Shown: positions 44,357 through 57,260, numbered from the stretch's first letter. The stretch: DNA of 64,000 nucleotides from Nemopilema nomurai (GCA_003864495.1 ML133493.1:3231820-3295819), one strand, 5' to 3'. Numbers and translations are program-made. The notes: generated by a model not told the origin, from the sequence alone.

Positions 44357-47300
44357 TCAGGCAGAATCGAAAACTTTCACCGGCTTTTCCTTCTTGCTCG
44401 AGAAGTTTGTCCACGTTTCCGAATCAGTTGGGATTATGGGAGCCACGTGTTTGATTACTTCGTCATACGTGATATTGACAAACGGCACGGTCTTCGGTGG
44501 TTGGTTGGTAGACCTATCGATGAAAGATGTTAGCAAAAGTTGTCTTATTGGAATCATCGTTACATAAATAACTCAGGATAAAACGAGTAAACCGATACCA
44601 AGCAATGTTAAAGGGAGTTCAGGAGGATCTGTTGGGGGTTGCTATGGGAGGTTCTGGCCCTCAGGTAATCTTAGGGGTGGCCTTCCTAGCAATTCAAGGT
44701 AGATGGAAGGTAAAGCCAGTTTCCGTCTCAGCCAATGGCAAAATCTAAACTCAAAGTCCGTTGTGAATACTACTGCATGTAAACAGCCACCTCGTCTTCC
44801 AAGCAAAGCAAAACTGTCTATACAGTGGCATGAAAAAAAAATATAAATGCCTGGATAGAATAGAAAGCATCGTCCGGTTCCATCCAAAATTAGAGGATGC
44901 TGATGCAATGCTAGCTTGCTTGGGCGTTGTAATGCAATACAGGCGTCAATAAATAACTGCTGTAGACAGGCTTTAGCATCTAAATAACTATCGTGCGGTT
45001 TAGGGTGTACTTTGCATTAGTCAAACTATCCGGAGACAAACTCCCAAACGTTTACTCTTCAAAAAGAAATTATGACGTCACAACAACGAGAAGCAAGAAG
45101 GATCACAAGATTATAAGTGACATTGATTTCGCTAGGACAGCCAACGAGGCAAAGTTATCCCGCAGTGAAAGATAAAAAGCTATTAAAGACATTTGGTTCT
45201 TTGTTGGTCGTCATATTCTATTTTTGATTTACTTCCAAAATTGTTAAAACAGAAAAGGAATTGACCACAAACTGTAGATGCATCCCATATCAAATGCACC
45301 AAGGTGTAGCTAAGGTCGCGAGACAATGCTCTTAAGCTTAGTTAGGTCTTAAACCTTTTCAAGTTCCACTGACCTGTGATTTGGCTTGGTAGCTACGGTG
45401 ACTATATGCTGGAAAAGTGATAAAAAGTTAAGAACATTTCTTTTAATTAAAAAAAACAATTGCTATGGAGGAGAAGATTTCAGGCGTCGAAACTGAAAAG
45501 TCTTTGACTGCTTCTAGCTGAAATTCAGTTTCTAGCTGCTGAGAATGAAGCATTAGAAAAAATTCAATAGCGGACAGTTATTTGTTAGCATCCTAATGTA
45601 GGCATTACCAAAGGTTTTGAAATTGTTAACGCCAGCAATCGCAAAAAAATTATTAGTTGAGAAGACCAAACTTTAGAAACGGCACAAGGAAATATGTTTT
45701 ATCTCAGATTTGAAAGGCTGCCTCCACTGTTCTCATCTGCCTTTAAGACAACACAAACATAGAATTTGCTGTAAGTCTGGTTCTGATTAACTAGAAAAGG
45801 TCACTAGATGGAGATAAGACTTGGATGAATGGGGTCAAAATGTTTAAAAGCATCGTCAACTAGTTCTTAGGTTGAAGACAAGAACTCAGTCTACCTCATT
45901 ATCGATTAGATGTTCATGAAATGTCCAGTCAACTCTCTCGCCATGAACGTACAATGTGCTGTCTTCGACAACTTCCTGCAAAAAGGACATAAAACTGAGG
46001 AAATTGTAGTTATCACAATGAACTTCAGATATAGCATTATCTAATCTGATGCAAAAAAACAATAAAATTACGAAATGTTCAATATATAGCATATTGCCTA
46101 TTGTATGACACACATAACTCGCAAAAGTCTAACCTAAAATAATGTAATATTTTAACAAAGCACTATGCAACTTGATGAATTAAACACAAAATAAAAATTC
46201 AGCTGGCCATAGGAACCTCATCTGATAAAGATTCTGTATTCAACTCAAATCTCATGTATTCCGCTGTGCTTGTTCCTAAGCCAGTACCAATAGCTTTTAC
46301 GTAGCTTTCTTTCAAACACTGCAAATAACAAAATTAGCTACCAAAATGTCCACTCGATATCAATTAAAAATGTTGAGGTTAATGCTAGATTTGGAGACTG
46401 TCCGTTGATACTATATATATACATGGGTGAGGAAAATTTAATGATCTGATTTACACAATTCGATATGGGAATGGCATGAGAGAGCTTGGCAGAAAAGCTG
46501 CAGTAATGATGGGTGGTTTGGTATAGTCTCTCTCTCTTAGAGAGGGAACATGGGTCTATACTGCCTGGGATGGTGTTTTGGTTAAAAACTTTGGATTACC
46601 ACGTTTCCAAGTAATTAAAAGACAAACAAACAAACAAACATGCGAAAAAAGAACAGTTATGGGCTAACGGAATTTACAATGTGCTGGATGAGCGAGTTAC
46701 GCTTGAGTTTAGGGTAGGAGCTTGTGACAAGAATAAGATCGACATTACCTACCCAAAACCTGTAAAATGCTTTCATTTGTTCCCGCTCTGAGGCTTTGGA
46801 CTTGATCACTTCCCACTCATCAGGTGTGAACTGTCGTGTCATGGTTTTGAAAAAGTTTGGAACCGTTGTATTCACTGTGAAGAATAACATTCCGTTGCTG
46901 CTATTAGTTCACCAAGAAAACAGAAAAATATATAAAGTATTGAACTATGAACAAATATTAAAAAGCATCAAGAATCATCTCAATAAATAATGAAATAATC
47001 AATTATCACACAGGAACTATTTATAATCATGGAAATATGGCCAATAAAACCAAGCCCAATATAAGCAAAGCTTCTAAACTCGAAAACTCAATTCTTTGCA
47101 GTGTTTGACATCCAAAGATTAGCACTCTTGCCTAATCTTTCCATGAAACTATTTGTATGACTTTTAGCAACCAGGGGCGTAGGCATCTTAAGCTGTTACT
47201 CGATTTGCCAAGCCTTGCCCCCCCCCCCCCAATAGTACTGATTTTATTGCATTTTTGTGAAAATCTTGAGGCCTGTCTTCAAAAGTGGGGGAGGGGCCCA

Positions 47301-50300
47301 CACCTCTGATACTCATTTGATACTCAACTGTAAAACTTGATAAAGGAGATGAGATGGGACAGACATTTTGAGAGGAATAAGAAAGAAATAATTATAAAGA
47401 AGCATATGACTATACAACCTATCTTATTATTGTATTATATGACATCAATTCAACCAATAGGTAAAGGCTACTCCATGTTTCTTTATAAACAATGGGAAAT
47501 TTGATTACAGATGCATCATTGAAAGTTTTAGTGGTTAGGTGGCTGGGGTTTTCTTATGCCAACTTTTATACAATCTTTAGGAAATGGTGATATTTGGAAG
47601 CTGATTGAAAGTGACTCTGAAGATTGCAAGCTTTAATACTTGGTACATAATACTGATGAAACAATGATTGGTGGTAAAAATATGCCCGTAAATTTCCAAA
47701 TGAGAGTCCCTTTATTTTACTTTTTTAAAAGTCACTATTGAGGTTGACTTTACTTGCTTACCTGGACGATCAATCTTCATCACATCAACACCAACTGTAA
47801 ATGATAAAACAAGGCAAATGCCTAGTGAATTTTATATAAGGATCTATAATGAGTGCAAGTAGCAAATATCTTCGGTGCTAAAAAGACATTGGATCATATA
47901 ATGAAGCTCAATCATCTGTATCAATAGCTTCATAAGTAAAGCATTCAAACGAATTAGCAACTGCTTCTGTGATATCAAGAAGTCAGAGCGCAATTCAAGA
48001 CCAAAATAGACCTACAATTATGCCTTGCCAACACACTATCACAGATCACAAGCAAAATGAAAGGCAACTTTGATGATAAATGTACCTTCATTCAGAAGAC
48101 TCCCTGCTATTACAGAATAATTGCCCTGTAATTGTAATAAGGCTGTGTGGTGACTTTTTGGGTATTTTGATATTAAAAAATAAGGCATTCTGATTGCAGC
48201 GAATAGCCAATACAGTCTGTGCGAAACAAGATAACATGACAGCAGGTTACAAGAGACAGCTATTTTTTTGCAAATTGTAAGCAAAGTAACATATTCTGAT
48301 ATACATTTGGCAGAAAGATTTCTTCAGAAAAATTCTCTAAATAAAAATTCAGAAATTAATTGGGATGGAAATGTGAACATCATATTCGATAAACAAAAAC
48401 AACATCATTCAAAATTGACTAAAACTTTATTCTAAAGGGACAATTTTAGACAAAATTACTCAATAGATAATTCCAGCTGAGTTTTGCCAATACAAAAGCC
48501 CCATTTACATTTGTGAAGCTCTTAAAGCATTATACAAGAAAAATGTTACTTAGGTGCTTAGGTACCCTAAACATTTTCAGGTACCACCAAAAATCCTTTT
48601 GAAACCGAATTGTACACATTACACATTATGTTTTGAACAAATAATCTTTATGATTAGTTAAAAAGCAGGCTGTTAATGAAAGGATGAATTACACCAAGTG
48701 AGCCTTGCTTGTTTCTCAGAATATGACCAAACATACCTGGTGTGATACATTGAAACTAAGTCCAGCCATGTTGTTCACCTAAAAAATTCTTTTGCTGAAT
48801 ATAGAGTGGGTTCATGTAAAAAATTATGAATGTAACCTTAGTATAAATAGCCAATAGTTACAAAATACTACTCGAACAAATTCCAATCTTTTTCAAACAT
48901 GAAAAACTATGAAATCAATAATAATTTAAAATGAAATGAAAAAGAAAAATCCAAAAAAACTATTATTAATTTGCAAATAAATAAGGGTTAGGGTAAAAGA
49001 GGAATATAAAAGAGGAATACAAAAATATAATGATAGGCTGGTTTTTTCAAGATTATATGCCATGGCTAGTTATATTCTGTGAATGTTTAGGCTTCCTGTC
49101 TTCTAAGGTGCTGGGTTATAATGCACTTTAACAATGATTACAGAAAACACTAGAAACATAACATACCAAGAAAGGTTTTGACTTCTGAGTTCGCTCCAGC
49201 AAAATGTCAGATGGCGGAATTTCAGTAAGATAGCTGATGCAAGATCTGATGAGGAGTCTTCCTGCCTGTAAGGAATAATTTTCTATTATAACCAAAAAGG
49301 AAAACAAATTTATTTTTCTCACTTAGGGTAATTCATCATTTTACATTCTCTGGAAGAATCATGTCCTCAGGTACAAGCAACAAATTAATTACAAGATATT
49401 ATAAGGGATACCAAATTTATTACTAGAAACTACTCACCAGAGCAAGCTTGGCATCATTCTTAAAATGAAACTGGTGAACTCTATTTTTCTCCTCTTGTGA
49501 AATGCAGGAATTTGCAAATATCCAATCCTTAGAAATTGAAAAAAATTATTTGTTGTGCAAAGTGAAAGGCAGACCAAAAGTTTTCTTCAATTGTTTTAAA
49601 GATCATCTAGCTTCTAATGCTTTGACCCAAAGGTGCTCCAAATCATTTACAACTCTTATTGCTCTTATTCCTTAAATTTTGATTTGCATAGAGAATATGA
49701 ATTTTCTTTGACAAAGACTGCATATCTTAAACAGCCTCACTGTCCAATGAAAAATGATATTTGGCACTGTCTAAAAATTTTTTTCGACTGTGCATGATAC
49801 AGCATATGGTCAACCAATACCATTTTTGTGTATGTATTACATATTTGGCAAAGATAATAGAGCTGGTAACAAAATGACTTATATTATTATTCTAGAGTAT
49901 GATAAATGTCCTTTTTACAAGGGACAAGAAAAATTTAGATCAACCTCAGTCTCATTGGCACTTTCTCGTGACCTTTTTTATACTGAATACTTATGTGCTC
50001 ACAGTCAACCTTAAACACCTGACCTGTCAACCTATAAATTTCAAAACCTGGAGGTTTCAGATTTTTGGTGAGCAAAACCGGGAGATTTGGCCAAAGACAA
50101 AGAAATCCTTGAAGTTTGTTGAATTTATTAGCAACATACCAGTCAAAAAAGTAATGGTGACCAATCAGTTTATGATAACAATTATCATGGGTAGCGTCTT
50201 TCTTATGTTATTTAACGTTTTCGTTCATTTACAAACACTAACAAAAAACTTTGCCACGGAGAAAGTCATTTCAATCATTCTTTTATAAGACATTCATAAG

Positions 50301-50600
50301 AGAAAACAGGGAGAGAATCATAAAAACCGAGAGAGAGCAGCAAAACCTGGAGTTTTCCGGCGAAACCGGGAGAGTGGACAGGTCTAAAGGAATTCCTGCA
50401 CAATTGTATATTACACAACCGAACTTTGTTGAAATCGTCCAACTTTATTTCTGCGGCATCAAATATACTTATGCCCTATTCTGTCCTGTGATCAAACACA
50501 CTTTCAGAATTTGACATGATTGCCATTGTAAGAAATTAAGGCTTGCCTTCGACTCAGGGATCCATTCTGCAGTATTAAAAGCCCATCGAATATCATTCAT
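44357..50600 (-). CDS. AASDHPPT: 4'-phosphopantetheinyl transferase, 11 coding exons
   Basis: Transfers the 4'-phosphopantetheine arm from CoA to a conserved serine of acyl-carrier domains, activating fatty-acid synthase, mitochondrial ACP and aminoadipate-type proteins in the cytosol. Exons: 50547-50600, 49438-49527, 49167-49265, 48737-48778, 48086-48125, 47762-47794, 46753-46874, 46217-46318, 45895-45975, 45374-45408, 44357-44513; total 855 nt, 284 aa (human 309). Visible motifs are IRWAFNTAEWIP at the N-terminus, AGRLLIRSCISYL, SFNVSHQGNYSVIAG, the metal-binding VGVDVMKIDRP, and FYRFWCLKESYVKAIGTGLG with the family's W-x2-KE-x3-K signature. Intron 1 uses a GC donor (AAG-GCAAGC). Another in-frame ATG lies just upstream of 50600, so the exact start is open. 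Confidence 0.95.
50021..50384. mobile_element. MITE with GACCTGTC terminal inverted repeats
   Basis: The left end GACCTGTCAACC and right end GGACAGGTC are inverted, and inner motifs AAAACCTGGAGGTTT and AAAACCTGGAGTTTT add further symmetry. It is about 364 bp, lies in the first intron of AASDHPPT and has no coding capacity. The superfamily is not determined. Confidence 0.6.
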
Positions 50601-50654
50601 AATTCTTTTAAATAAATGCATCAACAAACTTAAGCAAAAACACACAAAATTCAC

Positions 50655-51282
50655 AAAACAGACTTTCAGTTATTTTGCGACAACATTTTTACCGCCAAGA
50701 AAGGTAGCCTCGTATTGGACACCATCTACCTATAGAGAGCCTCTTCTTGACATTATGAATTTTTCCTGAATTTGTCCTTACGACCACACCCAGTTGAATT
50801 TGGTATTTGATACAGTCCCAAAGACAACATCCTGACTTTCAATATCCCACTCAACCTTTAATGTAGCTGAGTCAATTTAAACTGGTTTCAAACCTACATC
50901 ATGCTTGTGATGTCATGTTGGGGTGTGGTGGTCATTCTTTCACTCCCCATATTGACAAGATAGTGAAAGCATTACCCATTCTGATGCCATTAAGTCCTCA
51001 ACAGTCCTCAATATACTTTCTAAAACTTCCTTGGATAACATATTGTGTCATGTTTATTCACATGCCTCAAAACATTGGAATAAGAATTACACTCAAAAAA
51101 TGATTTTCTTGCATTTTGGGAGGAAATGTATAGTCTCACCTCAAGAAATTACTTCATAGAATAGAGCTTTGCAAAATAAAAGTCAGTTTTAAGCAGGGTA
51201 TGTAGCCTCAAAACAATTATAAAAAAGGTTTAGGAACATTATTAACAAATAAATGTTATGACGTCATATCAATATATCAGCT
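50655..51282. other. Region between AASDHPPT and TXNDC9
   Basis: Both genes are on the minus strand, about 680 bp apart, so this holds the AASDHPPT promoter and the TXNDC9 3' UTR. A TGACGTCA palindrome sits at about 51259, close to the TXNDC9 stop codon. No gene is visible. Confidence 0.45.
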
Positions 51283-51942
51283 TTAGTAGTGATCATCATC
51301 AGAGTCATCATCGTCATCATCATCATCGCCACCACCTCTAATTGTCTTTCCTTTCTTCTTCGCAAAGTTGAATATTCCACCGCCACCTGTCTCTCCTTTC
51401 AGGACAGGTCTCTCGCCTTTGTAATCAATTACCTCTGTTATACCAAGCCTCCACTCCAGCATTTCAGTAGGGAATTCATCTACTCCACCTAAATCATCAA
51501 ACCCGACGATAAAGTCCTTTGTCTTTCCATCAATTATTAATGCAATAGTAGGCAAAACTTTAACGCGAAGTCTCTTGCAGAGGAACATAGCTTTTTCTGC
51601 ATCAATCTTAAGAAACTTTGCTTCCAGATGCTTTGGGGCTATAACTTGCAGGTGCTTGTCAACTATTTTGCACCTCATGGTCGACTCTCTATAAAAATGA
51701 CAAACAACTCGCTCGTGCTTCTTAACTTCCTCGAAAAATTCTTTTTCATCTGCAAGCTCATCATATTTACCATGTCCCTGTAAAAGCCATTCGTCCCTTT
51801 TCCCCGCCTGTTTTTTAAGCTGTTGTAGTCTCCTTTGACGAATGGCCTCGACACTATCATCGTCCATGTTATCTAAACGCTGGATTTCTGCGTCGATACA
51901 TTCCTCGACAACTTTAGCTGCTTGGATTATTTGCTGCTCCAT
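51283..51942 (-). CDS. TXNDC9: Thioredoxin domain-containing protein 9 (phosducin-like PhLP3 group)
   Basis: A cytosolic phosducin-like protein that binds and tunes the CCT/TRiC chaperonin during tubulin and actin folding. It is a single exon of 219 aa (human 226). The start chosen is the ATG at 51942. The N-terminal helix is MEQQIIQAAKVVEECIDAEI. The thioredoxin-like fold spans VVCHFYRESTMRCKIVDKHL to VLPTIALIIDGKTKDFIVGF. The usual CxxC redox pair is replaced, as in the family, so no disulfide chemistry is expected. LGGVDEFPTEMLEWRLG and the acidic tail (DDDDDDDDSDDDHY) after KTIRGGG match the family end. The neighbour at 52284 is divergent, with about 340 bp between start codons. Confidence 0.97.
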   Translation of the reverse strand: MEQQIIQAAKVVEECIDAEIQRLDNMDDDSVEAIRQRRLQQLKKQAGKRDEWLLQGHGKYDELADEKEFFEEVKKHERVVCHFYRESTMRCKIVDKHLQVIAPKHLEAKFLKIDAEKAMFLCKRLRVKVLPTIALIIDGKTKDFIVGFDDLGGVDEFPTEMLEWRLGITEVIDYKGERPVLKGETGGGGIFNFAKKKGKTIRGGGDDDDDDDDSDDDHY

Positions 51943-52283
51943 TTTTACAAAGTTCTCGAACAACTATCCAACAGCTCCTTTCTCAGTTATATTAGTTGCC
52001 CTGTACACTTAACAACGGACTGAAAAATAAGTATGCCTCAAAATGATTGTTTTTTTGTCGTGACCTTAACGGAGTTTCAACCCAGCCTTTATGGATTGTT
52101 TCTTGAAAGAGAAGCGTTGCAAATGCTCCTTCACGCGTATGACAATTTTAGGTACTTCACTGCCTCTTTTCAGTCCAAGCCTCGCTTTTGGTGTCTCACC
52201 AACTCCTATGACATTACCACACTTGTGTTATGGGTGCCTAAGCCTATCGTTAGAAGAATTCTGCTTGCCACCTAAAGATAACA
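51943..52283. promoter_or_regulatory. Putative bidirectional promoter, TXNDC9 / small membrane protein
   Basis: The start codons of two divergent genes are about 340 bp apart, with no other feature between them. A shared promoter is inferred from geometry; no TATA box is evident. Confidence 0.5.
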
Positions 52284-54989
52284 ATGATTAAATCGATAGT
52301 TTGGTTTGCTTGTGGTGGCCTATTTACTGCTTGTTTTGCTAACGCTTTTAGGAATGCACCTTTATTCAAAAGTGAGTATGAGGTCTGAAATATGTTGGTA
52401 TAGGCCCATTTTTTACGAAGTAGAATCTGTACATTTAATCATTGTTTTCCTGACCATGTTTTTCAAAGCTGGTTTACTTAATCTTATCTACTAAAGATGA
52501 AAAGTAGCTAAAGATGAAATGGCTGTAATTTATATTAATAAGAATATTGCATACGGGAAACATTTTTTGGAAGTAGAAGTACTAAGTATTATTATCTATT
52601 ATAGTTAAGTCTTCATTGACAGCAAGTGCCCATATAAACCATTTATAAATTGTGTAGTTTTATAGAAGAGCATTTTGTAGTGTAGGCTAACTAAGCAATA
52701 TTTGTATAATTTTTTTAATTTGTAGAACCGTCTAGGCACCTCATATTTACGTTAGCTGGTCTTGCCATTGGATACAAATTCCATGTATTTGAGGAAAATT
52801 CGGAAGAGCTTTACAGGAAATTGATTAAGAAGCACAAAAATGCACCATGGTATGACAGAGGTGTTCTTTTAGCTGAAAAGGCAGCTATTGATGATGAAGA
52901 TAGTGAAGCAGTAGAAGGTTAGTTGGTGCTAGGCATTACCCAGACTGGAAACTTTGCTGCGTGCCCGCAATATCTTGCCTGCACACCTGTCTGCACGTTT
53001 TTCGAAATTGGCAGTGCAAAATAAATCAAACATTAATGTGGCAGCGCAAATAGTTTTTGGGCACCACAGCAACAAATCAAAAACCCATAACAAAAGATTT
53101 TGGCCAAAATGGGAGACCAATTTATTGCAGCCACGCAAAAATTTTATGAAATCTTGACGAGGGTGCGAAGTTCAGGAAATTTTTTTCACCTTGTCCGCGC
53201 ACATAACAAACTTTCCAGTCTGGGGCATTAGCATTTCATTCACAATAATATCAACAAATTGATTATTTTCCTAATAATGTTTGAGCATGCAAAAGTATCT
53301 GTTGGTTTTTAGTGCTTTTTATGGTAGTATAGCATTGCAATGAAAACATAACACAAGACCATAAGAACTTTATCATAAGAAAACATAACACAAGACCAGT
53401 CCAATCAATACATTGTTCTTCAACAAGCTTTAGAATTGTCAAGTCCAACTTATTAAGAGGACCATATTAACTTAACCACCTCATCCAACATTGTTGGCTC
53501 TATACAATGTGTAAGTACATTGTGTAAACGATCAGTTAATATGTTCAGCCTTTCCCTCGAAAGTGATGCAGGCACAAAAGTTAATCCCCCCTTTGAACTT
53601 CATGCTGAGAAGTCTAAGACAAGGATTCACAAAGCAAAGTGCGTTGAGCAAACTGAATTTTCATAGCGTTTCTGAATTTTTAGAGACAAAATCAAGTACT
53701 TGAGATGTTTACGGCCAGTCTATGCAAATATCAGAAGGAAATAAAAAAGAAATTTGAAGAGTCTAGTAGATAAATTGAAAGGTCTAATTGATAGCACCTT
53801 TCTGCCCACAAAGGTTTTTCCTTTCGTTTTGAAGTTCTCTTTTTTCGTTTTGACACTATTGCTATAACTAGAGCACCTTCTGTGTTGCCACCATCATAAA
53901 ATAAAGAAAAATAATACTTAGTGGTCAGTTTTGACTCATAGTGAAACTTGTATATCGTAAGCAAAAGCTGACCAAGAAAGTCCGTCTGTTAAAGCTGATC
54001 AGTTGTAACTGAACGCATGTTTCAGCCTTGTAACACAGAAAATGGAAACCAGCATATCACAACAACTGTCTCTGTGAAGTTCAAGCTTGTCGTAATTTGC
54101 GCTAAAAATTGAAAAGGGGGCAACTATCCTACTTTTAAAGGACATTATATTATTCTCAAAACTTTGCCTCAAATAGAAATGATTTGGTGATTAGAGCCAC
54201 TAATCGATTGTTGTCGTATGATAAAAGAGATTATATAGATTATTTGAGGCGTGTGATGAACTGCACTCCTGAGCAATGGAAGGCGTGTGCTAAGGCGTGG
54301 GCGTGCGATCGCATACCATTCCCAGCATTGACTGATGATTCATAGTTAGCACATTCTTATCTAGTCCTTTAAGTTACAGTTGAAAGTATATTATCAACTA
54401 ACCATGGTAGAAAGTCATGTATAAAGTATTTTATGTGGCTGAATGAACTGAAGCAAAACCTATAAACCCTTTGAACAAGGTGTAGTTGCGTGTTTATCAA
54501 ATGCATGATTTATTGGCAACCTCTCTTGCCTGCAAATTTCTTTATTGTATAATTTTGCCAATCCATAATTTAAAGTATCTTTAACAAATAATGCTAAAGA
54601 TATAGAAGGACTATTATTAGTAGCATATAGCCCCCAAGACCCTGCTGCCTGGGCTTTACCCCTTCTGTTGAAATTTAATTGCCCCATAAAACTACCCCAC
54701 ACATGATGTCATGCACAGCGACATACAATTTGACAATTTGAAGGAGTGATAGCATATGTGACTGATGGCATAGAAAAGAATGACTTACAGAATAACTCAT
54801 TTAAATTTTTTAATCAAGACAAGCACAATTCACAGCTACAGGACTGCCTTACGATACTACTTTTTTATAATTAGCAATTTAGCAGTTTCTTTTCTTACTA
54901 GATTTTATCATGATTTACTCAAAGCTGTTTCATTTCCCCTAGATGATTTTGAGGATGTGGATGACAATGAAGAGGATGATGAAGAATAG
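52284..54989 (+). CDS. Small two-TM protein with acidic tail, possibly NDUFC2-like
   Basis: Three exons (52284-52371, 52726-52917, 54943-54989) join in phase to 327 nt, 108 aa. Visible are two hydrophobic segments (IVWFACGGLFTACFANAF and HLIFTLAGLAIGYKF), a charged stretch (EENSEELYRKLIKKH) and an acidic C-terminus (DDFEDVDDNEEDDEE). The order of a short TM hairpin, a basic loop (RNAPLFKKPSRH), a second TM and a short charged tail resembles NDUFC2, a complex I accessory subunit of mitochondria, including the arginine/proline-rich loop. The resemblance is by eye only. The acidic tail is not typical of NDUFC2, so I leave the symbol empty. Confidence 0.75.
52918..54942. other. Long intron of the small membrane-protein gene
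   Basis: About 2 kb of AT-rich intron. A repeated phrase CATAACACAAGACCA at about 53346 and 53385 is the only structure noticed. Confidence 0.45.
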
Positions 54990-55609
54990 AAACTTGGAAT
55001 GTGTGTTCTCATTTTAATGTTTCATTACCATAGCTTATTTTCAACTGTGTTTGTTTTTTGTTGATTCTCTTGTAAGAAAATTCAATAATGTTATGAGTGA
55101 ATAATATATTTGCCAATTTTTTTGTCACTATTCACCTATGATACCATGTTTTTGAATGTCAGTAGAATCTAGCAAAGGATGATGAGAAACAAATGTTTTT
55201 TCAACACTGATCTGCTTTTATGGACTAGGAAAAAGTTCTCTATGATTATATTTTTATATTACAATTGTGCTACTGCCATTTACTGATTGGAAATAGACAG
55301 ATATGCTTTGATACAGAAAAGTTTATTTAGTACTTTGTTATATTCTCACAATTTTTATTCAATTATACTGTTATAAATATCTTATTTAAGAGCCTCCTTG
55401 GTATGACTAAAATTCCTTAGGTTTTTTGCTTTATACAATTGCGGAGTCAAAAACGGCCAGTGATTGTCAAGAATCATAAAATCTTTTGCTATACTTCCTG
55501 AGCTGTTATATCTTGATTATGAGTTAGGTCATATAAATTTAAGTAAAATGCTTTCTAAGATGATTAAATTGCCTTTAGGAGCCTCTGTTAGCTCTTACTG
55601 TATCATATG
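54990..55609. other. Convergent 3' flanks
   Basis: Lies between the stop codons of the small membrane-protein gene (plus) and the FERM protein (minus). It is AT-rich and presumably 3' UTRs. Confidence 0.45.
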
Positions 55610-57260
55610 CTATTCATGTTCTGTAACAACATAAGCAAGCCCAGATTTCCTTTTATTCTGGACTCGATTCACAACCCTCAAGTCTCTCTCATCTTCATCA
55701 CTGGAGGAAGCCTCCTGTTCAAGGTTGTCAAACTGAGGCTCAGGCTCGGTAGCCTCTCCTATTCCAAATACTTCCTTTTTGAAGAGTTTCCAAGTAAGGC
55801 GTTTTCTTACTGGTGAATTCTGGGCCCATGCTGGTCTTTTGAATTCTGGCTTCTTTAGTCGCTCATTAAGTTGTGCAACCAGCTCACTGGTAACTTGCAG
55901 CAAATAAGAAGCCTGACTGGTTTGCATTTCAATCCAAGTGAAAGCTCTTTCCTCCATAAGGTAGATCTCGAACCCAATACTGTTGTGGCCTCCAATCTGT
56001 GTCCACTGCCTCACCTTTCTCCATGGTATATGCAGCTCTTTCTTATCTATAACATACATTATGTTATGTCATTTCTATAGCCATCTATACGGCACATAGG
56101 TTATTGCTATATGCTAATGATTTATGCTCCGCGCCAAAAACCGGACTATAGATTTTTGTGGAACTTTTAAAAATCGCGATATTTAGGAGACGCCCTTGCA
56201 CAAGCATCGTGCTTATGCAATGGGTATAAAAGCCTGACATAATGTTTCACCCTTTGCGACCGAGAAGGCCGCTCTTGATATACTATCTTCGGTCCGCCAG
56301 TAATAACTTCACGTCGACAACTTCTACTTATTATGAAAAAAGCTTTATACAAAAAGGTCTGGTAACGATGAAAGAAGTCAAATGAAGTTCTGCTATCGTA
56401 TTAAATAAAACCAACTAGATTACAATTTACAAAAGGCGAAAACCGTTATTTACTAAGACGTTGCTAGTAGTGGCAAGCAAACAAGATCGATGTGCAGCAA
56501 AAAACAGCCTGGCTATAAGAAAAAGTGATTTAGCAATGAGAAAAAATAATCAAACTTTGAAGAGGCGAGAAATCTTTTAATGTTTGTGAGCGCAGAAGTA
56601 CTTGCAAATTCAGTAACTACAGAACTCCATAAAGCAATAATTCTACTCCGACCCACCTGTAACTATAACCATTTTCTTGCTACTGCAAGCAATGGCAATT
56701 CTGCTCCCTTTCTTTATCACTTGAGTTTTCAAATTGATGTTCCTAATCGACACAACGTCCTTTGTCACCATCTCGCCGTACCCTTTGATGTTTCTTGCGT
56801 ACTCGACATATTGCTTGTAGCTTGGAAAATCGGAATCCAGCATCTCATTGAGTGTCTCTTTCTCCTCAGCAGTTGGTTCCAGGCGCCCCGCAACTATATC
56901 TGCATTGATCTGCAATGCAAGCAATCGCAGGCTTGGCACATCTGTCTTGATGGCTTTTGCCTCTCGCACAGGGTCAAACGACCATTTCTGTACCGATATC
57001 ACATATCGGCAGGGAACATAAATCGTTTCGTCTTCACCAATTTTCCGCACTGGTGGGTCGAGACCCTTAAACAGCCCAAAGAAAGCCCTGCTACACTCTT
57101 GCATCCCCATCGTGTCGAAGAAAACCGTTAGCAAGTTTCTTGAAAGGATTTTCCCAGTTGTGACTTCAACCCGGACGGCAGGAGGTGAGCCTGAAGGCAA
57201 AGTGTAAACAGAAACTTTGACTTTGTTCGAAGGCTGCTGGATCTGTGCTGCTTCAGCCAT
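55610..57260 (-). CDS. FERM-domain protein resembling the SNX17/27/31 FERM module, without PX
   Basis: Two exons (56657-57260 and 55610-56046) join in phase to 1041 nt, 346 aa. The N-terminal part is a ubiquitin-like F1 lobe (VSVYTLPSGSPPAVRVEV, CSRAFFGLFKGLDPPVRKI) with the phrase YVISVQKWSFDP, comparable to the SNX27 sequence around RKWLF. An F2 helical region (PSYKQYVEYARNIKGYGEM) follows, then an F3 PH-like lobe (DKKELHIPWRKVRQWTQIGG and FTWIEMQTSQASYLLQ). Such atypical FERM modules in sorting nexins bind NPxY cargo tails at endosomes. The N-terminal PX domain of SNX17/27/31 is not encoded here; the protein starts directly with the F1 lobe. The acidic tail (EQEASSSDEDERD) is unlike known SNX tails. 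Endosomal function is inference. Confidence 0.8.

Noticed and set aside
48980..49000. Telomere-like AGGGTTAGGG
   Set aside because: Only one and a half units; chance occurrence in an intron.
56580..57131. Plus ORF of 183 codons
   Set aside because: It is antisense to exon 1 of the FERM gene, whose minus frame has the recognisable lobes.
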